From assembly GCA_035504095.1 (NCBI GenBank), contig DATJSN010000110.1, positions 1 to 19,365 of the forward strand: DNA of 19,365 nucleotides, read 5' to 3'. This DNA comes from DATJSN01 sp035504095 (GTDB lineage Bacteria; Planctomycetota; Phycisphaerae; WQYP01). Position numbers and translations under genes: made by a program. Shown piece after piece: positions 6,972 through 13,989 of this stretch (position 1 is its first letter; each line of letters opens with the position of its first letter). A model generated the notes under the pieces. The model had not been told where the DNA came from. It saw only the letters and a program-made list of their open reading frames with translations, and did not search any database.

Positions 6972-7603
6972 ATAAACCTCTTATTGATCCGTATTGCGAT
7001 CTCTAATGCATATTCAGACTTGGATTTTCGTGCTTCTGTAACAACCGGAACTGCTCCGGGGGCAGCTTCTTCAATCTGGTCGGAATCCGTTTTTTGAATC
7101 CCCAACAACGCAATTGTTTCCGCTGATATGCCCTTGGAAATGGCCAACGCCACCGCTTCCGGATTCGCCGGTATGCCGACAAGGCTGTACTCGAATGGTT
7201 CCCACTCGCGATAAACCCGCTTGGCCGCGCCATAGGTTTTCACTTCCAACGCCGTCGGCGGTCCAACCTGCAAAGCCGTGGCGCCGATGCTGTAGCCGTT
7301 CAGAATGCCATCCTGGGCCAGTGCGAAGCAATCCCTGGCAAATTCCGTTTTGTCGGAAAACCGGGATTTCGCCAGCACGCGATTTCCGCTGGCCTTGATC
7401 CACTTGCTCACCGCGATCGGCTTATCCGTGTCGTGGTTATAAAAAACCGTCATGCCGCCATAGTTTTTGCGTACCAGGCCGCTGGGCAAAACTATCTCGC
7501 CATCACGGTCCACGGCGGGTGTACTGATGCAGGCCACGATTTCCCGTTTGCCCGGCGCCACGTCGATAAGCTCGGCATCGGTGAATTTGAAAAATTTCTC
7601 CAT
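6941..7603 (-). CDS. Phage prohead (capsid maturation) protease, HK97 type
   Basis: The 220-residue protein matches the HK97-type prohead protease family (Peptidase U35/S78). It starts with 'KREIVACISTPAVDRDGEIVLPSGL', has the catalytic His in 'MTVFYNHDTDKPIAV', and has the catalytic Ser in 'EYSLVGIPANPEAVAL'. It would assemble with the capsid protein, cut off the scaffolding region and then degrade itself. Length is normal for the family (about 180-230). The last 13 residues (KRFIVVPQRGTII) are translated from a dispersed palindrome, so the native stop was probably lost and the gene now ends in repeat sequence. The ATG is preceded by the same 14-nt motif as the connector gene and lacks a canonical Shine-Dalgarno. 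Confidence 0.9.
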   Translation of the reverse strand: MEKFFKFTDAELIDVAPGKREIVACISTPAVDRDGEIVLPSGLVRKNYGGMTVFYNHDTDKPIAVSKWIKASGNRVLAKSRFSDKTEFARDCFALAQDGILNGYSIGATALQVGPPTALEVKTYGAAKRVYREWEPFEYSLVGIPANPEAVALAISKGISAETIALLGIQKTDSDQIEEAAPGAVPVVTEARKSKSEYALEIAIRINKRFIVVPQRGTII

Positions 7604-7616
7604 ACCCTGAATAGGC
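7603..7616 (-). promoter_or_regulatory. Shared 14-nt start-proximal motif, copy 2 (GCCTATTCAGGGTA)
   Basis: Identical over 14 nt to the motif at the connector gene start (1251-1264); here the final A is the A of the ATG. The copies differ by one base in the distance to the start codon. The two genes show no other relationship, so shared control is the simplest reading. Confidence 0.45.
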
Positions 7617-7699
7617 CAATCGTCCCGCTATTTGGGGTACAAGTTTAGTTTGAAAATTCAAGTATGTACTTATGGGCTTTCAAGGTGAGCATTGAGCCT

Positions 7700-7768
7700 G
7701 TTTTTTATTGCGCGCCGCTGTGGCGGCGAAATAAAAAACGGTGCGGGGCCACCGCCCCGCACCGTTTT
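7700..7768. terminator. Bidirectional tandem hairpin terminator
   Basis: AAAACGGTGCGGGGC (7735-7749) and GCCCCGCACCGTTTT (7754-7768) form a 15-bp stem with a 4-nt loop. On the minus strand it is followed by a T-run and would end transcription of the PEP-CTERM gene 28 bp after its stop. A second hairpin (7700-7739: GTTTTTTATT ... CGCCGC TGTG GCGGCG ... AATAAAAAAC) shares the A-tract, so the two stems partly exclude each other. This is the clearest intrinsic terminator in the window. It would insulate the protease gene from upstream transcription. Confidence 0.8.
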
Positions 7769-7796
7769 AAGGGTAAAAGATAAAAAGGGCAAAGGG

Positions 7797-8786
7797 TTAT
7801 CTTCGCATGCCCCTTCGCCGAACCAACATCCCCATCACACCGAAGCCGAAAATCCCCAAGGACGCTGGCTCAGGAACAGCAAGATCGACGACACGGAACC
7901 CGAGCTCGTAGTCCTCATGCGTCGGATCCTCGATACCGTAGATGTTGGACTCCAAGACGCCGCCGAGGTAGCTGAACGACCCGCCCCGCAGCCCACGATA
8001 CGAAGTATCATAGATCGATTCGTTCCATTGCCATACGTCGCCGCCCTGATCGTAAGTGCCGTAATAACTCGGATAGGGATAGGAACCTACGGGGGTCGTA
8101 TCTGAGCTATTGTAGTTGGCTTGTGCAGTAGTAATTGTGTTGCTCTGCGTTGGATATTCCCAGTATCCACCCGTGTCATCGTTAAGAGTTGGATCGTAAT
8201 ACGCCGCCTTGTACCATTCATTTTCGCTGGTCACCGCCCATATCGCACCTGGGTTGCGAGTAATTGTGTTATTGGCTTCGCCTTCGGATGTAAGCGTATA
8301 AGTTCCTGTTTCGGTTGTGCCGTTTCCCTCCGGTCCGTTCGGCTGGCCATTATCCAGCCAGTTGGCGAATTGGCAGGCATCCCAGAAAGTCACATCAGTT
8401 ACTGGATTATTTCCTCGGCCATCTGCCACGCTGTAGGTGTAGCTTCCTGAAGAACCGCTCTGGATAATTCCTGGATTACCGTTGCTAGTGCCAGCCATAT
8501 TCGAGTTGTACAGATCATACGGATCGCTTGCGGCCACGGCGTTGAGAAAAGCCGTGTATTGGCTGGATGTTACATCGTACTCGCCTATGTTATAGGTGTA
8601 ATCCACCGACCCGTAGTAGCCACCAGTGGAAGGGTCTGCCGCATTGCCGGGGTTTCCCACCGTCACGGTCGCGATGGTGACGGGCAACGCAGAAACAACA
8701 CCGGCACTAGCCAGTGGGATGCACGATGCCGCTATTAACATCAAAGCCCGATTAGAACGTCTGGTGGAATTAATTTTAGTATACAT
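7797..8786 (-). CDS. Secreted PEP-CTERM protein with FGE/SUMF1-like domain
   Basis: The 329-residue product has an N-terminal signal peptide ('ALMLIAASCIPLASAGVVSALP'). Its formylglycine-generating-enzyme-like domain shows 'YNIGEYDVTSSQYTAFLNAV', 'PVTDVTFWDACQFANWLDNG', 'WAVTSENEWYKAAYYDP', 'DQGGDVWQWNES' and 'YRGLRGGSFSYLGG...LGFRVV'. It ends in a PEP-CTERM anchor (residues 304-329: VPEP motif, hydrophobic helix, RRRGMRR). The Cys pair that makes true FGE active is absent around the LRGGS region, so a structural or binding role is likelier than sulfatase activation. The PEP-CTERM tail predicts export and sorting by exosortase. GGAG lies 7 nt before the ATG. It is on the phage strand but has its own terminator and looks host-derived. 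A truncated relative lies at 12737-12961. Confidence 0.88.
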   Translation of the reverse strand: MYTKINSTRRSNRALMLIAASCIPLASAGVVSALPVTIATVTVGNPGNAADPSTGGYYGSVDYTYNIGEYDVTSSQYTAFLNAVAASDPYDLYNSNMAGTSNGNPGIIQSGSSGSYTYSVADGRGNNPVTDVTFWDACQFANWLDNGQPNGPEGNGTTETGTYTLTSEGEANNTITRNPGAIWAVTSENEWYKAAYYDPTLNDDTGGYWEYPTQSNTITTAQANYNSSDTTPVGSYPYPSYYGTYDQGGDVWQWNESIYDTSYRGLRGGSFSYLGGVLESNIYGIEDPTHEDYELGFRVVDLAVPEPASLGIFGFGVMGMLVRRRGMRR

Positions 8787-9109
8787 TCATGTTCTCCCTT
8801 ATTAAGAACCACGCAAAATCACCTAATGTGACGACAACGTTGAAAATAATTTAAGAGCAAAAAGTAATAGCCGACTTTAAATCCAATGTGTTGGGAGTAT
8901 ATACCGTCCGCCCGAGAACGCAAATTATTTCTTAAAAGCGAATATTTAGGATTCATCCTCCCCGCTTGCCATCGTCGGATACAAACAATGGCCGGTGCCG
9001 GCACAGGAATAAAAATCCATATATTTGATAGCGTTCTGATATGAAGTTTTAGCGAATGTTGTTAGTATTCAAGATTGGATTTACCGAGTCAGCTTTTGGA
9101 GAAAACGCC
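8787..9109. other. Divergent intergenic region
   Basis: These 323 bp separate the PEP-CTERM gene (minus) from the small secreted peptide gene (plus) and must hold both promoters. The sequence is AT-rich, with no repeat family seen. No promoter pair stands out enough to call. Confidence 0.4.
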
Positions 9110-9313
9110 ATGAAGAATCAAAAACCACGCATGATTTCATCCCGCACCAGGTCGCTGGTCATTGCCAGCACCGCCCTGACGGGCATGCTCTGTGGCGTTG
9201 TCGGACAGGCTAAAGCCGCCAGTCCGGGCACTACCGTTGCAACACCGACCACTCAACCGTCGAACGGTTGCAATGGCGGCTCTTGTTCAAAAAACGGCTG
9301 CAAGAGCTTGTAA
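9110..9313 (+). CDS. Small secreted Cys-rich peptide (possible RiPP precursor or metal binder)
   Basis: The 67-residue product starts at 9110 with GGAG 8 nt upstream; an in-frame extension to 9056 lacks such a site. It has a Sec-type signal ('RSLVIASTALTGMLCGVVGQAKA', cleavage likely after AKA), a Thr/Pro/Ser linker and a C-terminal cluster CNGGSCSKNGC with three Cys in 11 residues. The plan resembles secreted precursor peptides with Cys/Gly/Asn repeats (bufferin or HvfA type) that are modified by MNIO/DUF692 enzymes. No such enzyme is in the window, so function is not assigned. The stop TAA is shared with the terminal repeat of the next element, and a stem-loop follows at 9323-9352. Confidence 0.6.
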   Translation: MKNQKPRMISSRTRSLVIASTALTGMLCGVVGQAKAASPGTTVATPTTQPSNGCNGGSCSKNGCKSL

Positions 9314-9444
9314 CAAAATGTAGAGCGGTCCCGATAGCCATCGGGACTGCTCAGTGAGGGAACAGGCTGGAGAGCCTGTTCTACATTCAACTAATGCTGG
9401 CGAGACGCCGGTGCATCTTTCCAGTCTTATTTTGTTAGAGGCCC
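9311..9444. mobile_element. Degenerate MITE-like element with internal hairpins
   Basis: TAACAAAAT (9311-9319) is inverted as ATTTTGTTA (9429-9437), and the right end continues GAGGCCC followed by TTA as in the intact copies. Inside are a near-perfect stem (GAGCGGTCCCGAT/ATCGGGACTGCTC, 9323-9352) and an AACAGGCTGGAGAGCCTGTT hairpin (9360-9379). The outer left end is missing or was replaced by the 3' end of the peptide gene. The first hairpin may end that gene's transcript. Confidence 0.55.
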
Positions 9445-9473
9445 TTAGTTTTTTGCACGCCGGGCAAACCAAT

Positions 9474-9812
9474 TCATTCTGTGCCGTGGCCATTATCGGA
9501 TATAGACACAAGACCCAACGGCGGTTGCATCATCGATTCCGCTGCCCTGGTCGTTGGCTGGCGCAGCCGTAATCTTGTAACTCTGGGTTGGGGACTCATC
9601 TGTACCCGTGCCGGGTAAGGCGTCCAAAAAAATTGCAGTAAAGCAATAACGCCAAGAAGGTAAGCTGGAATAATAAGCAGAGCCAATGCCAAGCGGATAA
9701 TTTTTCTTCTGGCGGGATCATCGCGAATGGGCACGGTGGCCAGATATCCAACTTTTTTCCGGGCTGCGGGATATGACCGCGCCCAATCAATTTTGAAAGG
9801 CAGGGTAATCAT
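9474..9812 (-). CDS. Small membrane protein, unknown function
   Basis: The 112-residue protein has a basic N-terminal half ('KIDWARSYPAARKKVGY...RRKIIR'), one long TM segment ('LALALLIIPAYLLGVIALLQFFW', about 42-64) and a basic, Pro/Arg-rich C-terminal part. The ATG is preceded by GAGGTG at about 5 nt. A ten-codon ATG-starting leader (MDFAGMFFQQ) ends just upstream within this site. It sits on the phage strand between portal and protease. No family is recognised. Expression is plausible because of the good ribosome binding site. Confidence 0.5.
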   Translation of the reverse strand: MITLPFKIDWARSYPAARKKVGYLATVPIRDDPARRKIIRLALALLIIPAYLLGVIALLQFFWTPYPARVQMSPQPRVTRLRLRQPTTRAAESMMQPPLGLVSISDNGHGTE

Positions 9813-9857
9813 CTTTCACCTCATTGTTGAAAAAACATTCCGGCGAAGTCCATCTTA

Positions 9858-10137
9858 AGGGACTCTAACAAAACAAGCCGGGAGCCGCGTTGGGCCGCAA
9901 ATGGCCCAGATGCAAGGCGGAGGCCCGAAGCCGTATCCGAAGGATGATACATCGAGGGCCGACAACGCCGCAGATGGGCTATTTGCGGCCCAACCCTTCG
10001 GGACGCAGCGCCTTTTGGCCCCATACGGCGTCGCTTCTCCTCGCTGTATTGTATTGTAATACTTGCATCGTCGAAGCTCCTTGTCTGGGACCAAAATTCT
10101 CAGCGTCGCGGCCCCGCCTTGTTTTGTTAGAGTCCCT
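9858..10137. mobile_element. MITE-like element with 20-bp perfect terminal inverted repeats
   Basis: AGGGACTCTAACAAAACAAG (9858-9877) is exactly inverted at 10118-10137. Minus-strand flanks read TTA on both sides of GGG...CCC, as in the copy at 3951. The 280-bp body differs from that copy: it contains its own inverted repeat, GTTGGGCCGCAAATGGCCCA (from 9889) against TGGGCTATTTGCGGCCCAAC, one mismatch in 20. It fills the gap between the zinc-ribbon gene and the next gene; its right end overlaps the TAG stop of the former. No coding sequence is convincing. Confidence 0.72.
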
Positions 10138-10408
10138 AAATAAAATTAAATTGTGAGTCAACCACTGTGCTGCATTGGGGACATCTGGCAATGTCGAATT
10201 CCTTTTGCTCCACCAGGATCATATTCCTGTTATGACACCTGGGAGTTGGTTCATCCTGGGTTGCCAGTTCCTGATCCATACATTCGGAGCACTCGTAAAT
10301 ATCAAACTTCACGTGCTCCAAAATGAATTCCAAAATTGGACTTTGGAAATGGCACTCTTTACACGTTAATTTAATTGGTTGGGCGCTGGATTCTTTTTCA
10401 TTATTCAT
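10136..10408 (-). CDS. Small zinc-ribbon protein
   Basis: The 90-residue protein carries three CxxC pairs ('TCKECHF', 'YECSECMD', 'RCPQCST') plus a 'PRCHN' Cys/His, enough for two zinc sites. A ribosome binding site (AGGGA) is 8 nt before the ATG. It follows the portal gene on the same strand after 550 bp. Such small zinc-ribbon proteins occur in phages and hosts as DNA-binding, translation-control (Com-like) or unknown proteins; the exact role is not visible. The last residues (SQFNFI) and the TAG stop run into the MITE-like element, so the native C-terminus may have been altered. Confidence 0.6.
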   Translation of the reverse strand: MNNEKESSAQPIKLTCKECHFQSPILEFILEHVKFDIYECSECMDQELATQDEPTPRCHNRNMILVEQKEFDIARCPQCSTVVDSQFNFI

Positions 10409-10958
10409 TTAACCATTCCCTGTAAATTTCGGCCAATTTTAGCGGTGCGCAGGCCGGCCCGGTTCCTGGCCGGCAATAAAAAACGCCGCGGCTTCAATCC
10501 TTGCTTTTTACCCCACAGGAATATCTAAGAGCATCTGACAAAAATTTTCGCAGCCTTCAGGCCGCTCTGATCTTTTTTTGTCAATTGATTTTTATCGCAT
10601 TAGCATTGGCATGCCCTCAAGCAGATAATCATAAGGTTATACGCACAGTGGGCTTGTATTGTTACGCCAATTTTCGTTAAGAAGTTCAACAGGACCGGAA
10701 TTTTCGCGGCGGACAATTTTTTGCTAAGTGATTGTACGAAAACTGAGGTTAAGCGATTATGCGTATTCATTTTTTCATCAAGGATTATCGCAGATTTAAT
10801 GATGGCAAAAATCGGATCAGGTAAACGGCGTAACTATTAACCTATTGGTGCGAATGATTACAGTGACAACGAGAAAAATGTCGTGCCACTGTGGTAAAAA
10901 ATCTCATTAATTTCTCTGCGCTCTCAGCGTAACCTCTGCGTCCTCAGCGTTAAAACGT
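10409..10958. other. 550-bp gene-free gap with hairpins and repeats
   Basis: No convincing gene is seen. A degenerate hairpin with TGACAAAAA and TTTTTGTCA arms and a T-run lies around 10545-10595 and could act as a terminator. From 10881 to 10957 a family 3 repeat follows (GTCGTGCCACTGTGGTAAAAA, then CTCTGCGCTCTCAGCG and CCTCTGCGTCCTCAGCGTTA), matching stretches at 12977, 13990 and 17500. The middle (10600-10860) is AT-rich and holds only short reading frames, possibly decayed coding DNA. Confidence 0.5.
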
Positions 10959-12656
10959 CTACGTCGCGGCACCGCCGCCGTCTATCCCCTGTAACCTATC
11001 CCCTGTCCCCTTCGTTATTCCATGACTCACCAGCGACTTGCATATTTCTTCCGGCTCGCAAAGGAATCTTGCGGCTAATGTAATCGCCGCCGCGCGTTCG
11101 ATCCGACCACGTGTCACCTGGGCATTGAGCTTGAGTAAAAATTCCGCCTCACGTGCCGACTTGTTTGTAGGCGTCATTTGCGGCGTCGTTTCCGGCGGCT
11201 TGATATTCGCCCCCGCTTCATTGCTTTTAGAGCCCGGCGTTGCGGAGTTGTCCGTCGGCGCGCCGCTTTGAGTAATCTGTTCCGCATCCGCCTGCCTGTT
11301 GGCGGGAAGTTCATCCGCCAGTGCATCGTCGCGTTTATCAAAACCCAGTGAAACCCGAATTTCGTTATCCGTCAAAACTTTGGCCGCTACGCCTACCTGC
11401 GTGCGCTGCAGCTTGTTGTTTTCGTCCGCCGGTATGGGATTCTCAAACGCCAAAAACAATCCCGAACCATACATCGCAACAAGTTCCTGATTCAGCGATT
11501 GTTCAAGGATCAGCAGCCGCGGCAAAATTGTGTTTACTGCGTGTAGGTGAATCGCGCCGGCCATGTTGGCGAACGTCGCATCCTTGGAAACCAGAGCCTC
11601 ACCGATGCCGTATGCATTGCACAGCCGCCGGAACGATTCCTGCCGAATCTGCAATTCGTTCAGGTCCGCCGGCGAATATTGCGTGGGTGCGAACGTTCCG
11701 GGCTTTTTGGCCACAAGCACGCGCCCATTGCCCGAACCTTTGAACTTTTGATTCCAGTTGTTCTCCGTGCGCTCGGCGTCATTCTTGTCGATAAATTCTT
11801 CCTTGGGAATGAAAATCCCGTCGATCCGGGCGCGGTTATCCAGCAGGTAATTTTGATGCGCAATGTATTTGCCGGACAGCGTTGAATCCATGAACGCCGA
11901 GCGCAGCGGGCTTTGGCGTCCGCCATAAGGATCGGTCACATCTGGGAACCGAAAGTCGATCACTTCGTGAGCGTCCAGATGAACCTGTACCGTCGTCTGC
12001 GGCAAAAGCGGAATGAACAAATATCCAACAACCTGCATGTTGGATTTCCGTAGAGGGTGCAGTTGTTGCGTCGGCAAAACCTTGATTTCCGCGGGCAGGC
12101 CCAGCGCCCCTTTGATGATCTGCCAGTACGCGCCGCTGAACACTTCCATGTACATCTGCGTGGCGTACCGAAGCTGATATCCGTTCATGCCGACATTGTC
12201 TTTTTCCAACAGGTCCAGCAGCGGATGTTCGAGCACTTCTTCGATGTCTTCGCTGGATTCCAGATGCTCGGCGAGCGTGGGCCGCGACTTGAGGTATTTT
12301 TTAGTCTGCACGCCGATCTTTTTGGTTTTATACGCCTTGGTCGTCGTCGATTTTGCCTGGCAAAACAGCCTCCAGCGTTGTTTGGCAACTGCATGGGCGT
12401 TGTAGTTGCAGCAGGTATATACGTCGCCATTGGTCAGGAATTCGGCCAGCAGGCCGACATCGGAGGGAACGGAACGTCCGCCAATGGTTCCAATGGCCGG
12501 CGATCCGAGCATCAGCCATCCGTCGCCCAGCGCTTTGGTGAACTCGCCGGACGGCTTCACATAGTACGTGGTGCTGCTGTCCTCGGCGCCGCGGTTGGCC
12601 TGATGTACCTTAACTTCCCAGCCGTTGGCCTTTAGCGTTTTAAAGAGTAATTCCAT
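10959..12656 (-). CDS. Phage portal protein (HK97 family)
   Basis: The 565-residue protein fits the HK97-type portal, the dodecameric ring through which DNA enters the head. Landmarks are 'YQLRYATQMYMEVFSGAYWQIIKG', 'IKVLPTQQLHPLRKSN', 'VIDFRFPDVTDPYGGRQSPLRSAFMDSTLSGKYIAHQNYLLDNRARIDGIF' and 'LNELQIRQESFRRLCNAYGIGEALVSKDATFANMAGA', ending in the usual 'VLTDNEIRVSLGFD'. It is longer than the classical 420 residues because of N- and C-terminal extensions. The final 16 or so residues (GTGDRLQGIDGGGAAT) are translated from a repeat of the CCCTGTAACCTATCCCCTG type, so the native stop seems to have moved. The ATG is preceded by CCTATTAACCATA, a weaker relative of the motif at the protease and connector starts. 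Confidence 0.9.
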   Translation of the reverse strand: MELLFKTLKANGWEVKVHQANRGAEDSSTTYYVKPSGEFTKALGDGWLMLGSPAIGTIGGRSVPSDVGLLAEFLTNGDVYTCCNYNAHAVAKQRWRLFCQAKSTTTKAYKTKKIGVQTKKYLKSRPTLAEHLESSEDIEEVLEHPLLDLLEKDNVGMNGYQLRYATQMYMEVFSGAYWQIIKGALGLPAEIKVLPTQQLHPLRKSNMQVVGYLFIPLLPQTTVQVHLDAHEVIDFRFPDVTDPYGGRQSPLRSAFMDSTLSGKYIAHQNYLLDNRARIDGIFIPKEEFIDKNDAERTENNWNQKFKGSGNGRVLVAKKPGTFAPTQYSPADLNELQIRQESFRRLCNAYGIGEALVSKDATFANMAGAIHLHAVNTILPRLLILEQSLNQELVAMYGSGLFLAFENPIPADENNKLQRTQVGVAAKVLTDNEIRVSLGFDKRDDALADELPANRQADAEQITQSGAPTDNSATPGSKSNEAGANIKPPETTPQMTPTNKSAREAEFLLKLNAQVTRGRIERAAAITLAARFLCEPEEICKSLVSHGITKGTGDRLQGIDGGGAAT

Positions 12657-12690
12657 TATGGTTAATAGGAAAAATAACCGCTGAATTGTG

Positions 12691-12736
12691 ATCCGCAGAT
12701 TTCGCAGATTTTAGCCACAGAGGACACAGAGAAAAT
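12691..12736. repeat. Family 3 repeat (CCACAGAGGACACAGAG type)
   Basis: CCGCAGATTTCGCAGATT and CCACAGAGGACACAGAGAAA are short low-complexity repeats that recur in other gaps of the window (16077, 16905 and, inverted, 10909 and 13990). Their function is unknown. Confidence 0.6.
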
Positions 12737-12961
12737 TTAGAGAATAGTTTTCAAATCTTTCTTTTGACACCTTCGCCGAACCAACATCCCCATAACGCCC
12801 AGGCCGAGAATTCCCAATGACGGCGGCTCAGGAACAATCTCGACTACACGGAACCCGACGCCGACGCCCCCACCCGCCGGGTCGCCGATATCGGAGTAGC
12901 TGGACTCTAGAGTGAGGCCATAATTGAGCCATCCCCCGCCTCGCAACCAGCCGTAAAAAGT
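12737..12961 (-). pseudogene. Truncated FGE-like PEP-CTERM gene (3' fragment)
   Basis: The translation 'FYGWLRGGGWLNYG...GVGFRVVEIVPEPPSLGILGLGVMGMLVRRR' matches the last quarter of the intact PEP-CTERM protein at 7797-8786 (YRGLRGGSFSY...LGFRVVDLAVPEPASLGIFGFGVMGMLVRRR). The in-frame 5' part stops after about five codons and is replaced by a family 3 repeat. No start codon with a ribosome site is present; TTG is the only early candidate. It is therefore read as a decayed paralogue and not as an active gene. Confidence 0.75.
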
Positions 12962-12976
12962 TCAATATGTATTCTG

Positions 12977-13030
12977 TCGCACGCCCTCAGCGTAACCTCT
13001 GCGACCACCGCATTAAAAATTGCCCTGTCG
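12977..13030. repeat. Family 3 repeat
   Basis: CCCTCAGCGTAACCTCTGCG at this site is nearly the same as the stretch at 10925-10945. It marks the breakpoint of the truncated PEP-CTERM gene. Confidence 0.6.
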
Positions 13031-13059
13031 CCTCAATGATTATTTTAGGACATTTCACC

Positions 13060-13875
13060 CTACGCGCGCGATGATGGAGTTAATGACGGGTATTCAGAAT
13101 CAATACGAAAAAGCAGTTGTTTAATACTAGCCGCCAATAAAATAGCAACCAAATTAATAATCCCATTCACCATTTCTATTCTCTGGTAACAAGGCTCGCT
13201 GAATAACCTAATATTGTGGAGAAAGATTAAAAATTCAATAGAGATAAACCGCAATAAATGAAAATCGACCTCGATTAGAATATATGAGATGTTACCCGCC
13301 GAAAAAATAAGGAAGCCTGAAATACTTATAAACAGATCCAACCAGCATAGAATCTCAAGAAGCGAAGTGTTTGCGGCCTTGGCAAACCGTATAAGACATT
13401 TTAGAAATATAAGCGTTGCCAATAGGCCAAAGCAAGAAAGAATCGTCTCCAGCAAATGTAATGATAGAAATAAGATCCAGATCGCCCGTGACATTACCAA
13501 ATGCAAATAAAGCGAATTTGCAGTAATAAGTATTACCAAACAGGCACAGGTCAAAACTAATAATTTGAGCATTTTCGGCAAAATACTTCTTGCACCGATG
13601 GGTGTTTCGGCAATTCCATTGGCGAATAGCCAATATCCAATTAATAGGAAGATCCATATCACAGGAAAGAAAATCTGGAGTACCCAGTCAGTGTGTGGAG
13701 GAATTTGCTGGCCCTGAGCAGCAAGTTCGCTGGTATGTTCCAATAATCCGAGATCACGATAGGCAAATAGAATATCCAATACCCATGCAAACATTAAAAA
13801 AAGAAAGCTGCTCTGAAGAATTGTCGGTACATCAACTTTTTGTATTTCCTGGATTGATTTCGCTTCTTCCATCAT
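13060..13875 (-). CDS. Multi-pass membrane protein, unknown function
   Basis: The 271-residue protein has about seven hydrophobic segments (for example 'SFLFLMFAWVLDILF', 'IFFPVIWIFLLIGYWLF', 'LLVLTCACLVILITA', 'AIWILFLSLHLLETIL', 'LFISISGFLIFSAGNISYILI', 'INLVAILLAASI'). The N-terminus is short and charged. It is more AT-rich than its neighbours, which suggests separate origin. ATG at 13873-13875 (a double Met) has only a weak GGAA upstream. It lies between terminase and portal on the phage strand. No family is recognised, and nothing ties it to head assembly. Confidence 0.55.
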   Translation of the reverse strand: MMEEAKSIQEIQKVDVPTILQSSFLFLMFAWVLDILFAYRDLGLLEHTSELAAQGQQIPPHTDWVLQIFFPVIWIFLLIGYWLFANGIAETPIGARSILPKMLKLLVLTCACLVILITANSLYLHLVMSRAIWILFLSLHLLETILSCFGLLATLIFLKCLIRFAKAANTSLLEILCWLDLFISISGFLIFSAGNISYILIEVDFHLLRFISIEFLIFLHNIRLFSEPCYQRIEMVNGIINLVAILLAASIKQLLFRIDSEYPSLTPSSRA

Positions 13876-13989
13876 GATTGAGATTCCGGTGTCGCAGATA
13901 TAAATGCCAAAAGAAATGATAAGTATTGGATTCTGTCTGCGTCAATTCGGTGTACGCAACATACGCCGTGGTGAAATCATGCTTTGCCA

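Noticed and set aside
9889..9996. Integron attC site, suggested by GTTGGGC and GCCCAAC boxes
   Set aside because: The boxes are in the wrong order for attC (RYYYAAC should come first and GTTRRRY last), and no integron integrase is present.
9821..10094. Short overlapping frames inside the 280-bp element
   Set aside because: They are translations of the inverted repeat in several frames; no start has a ribosome site.
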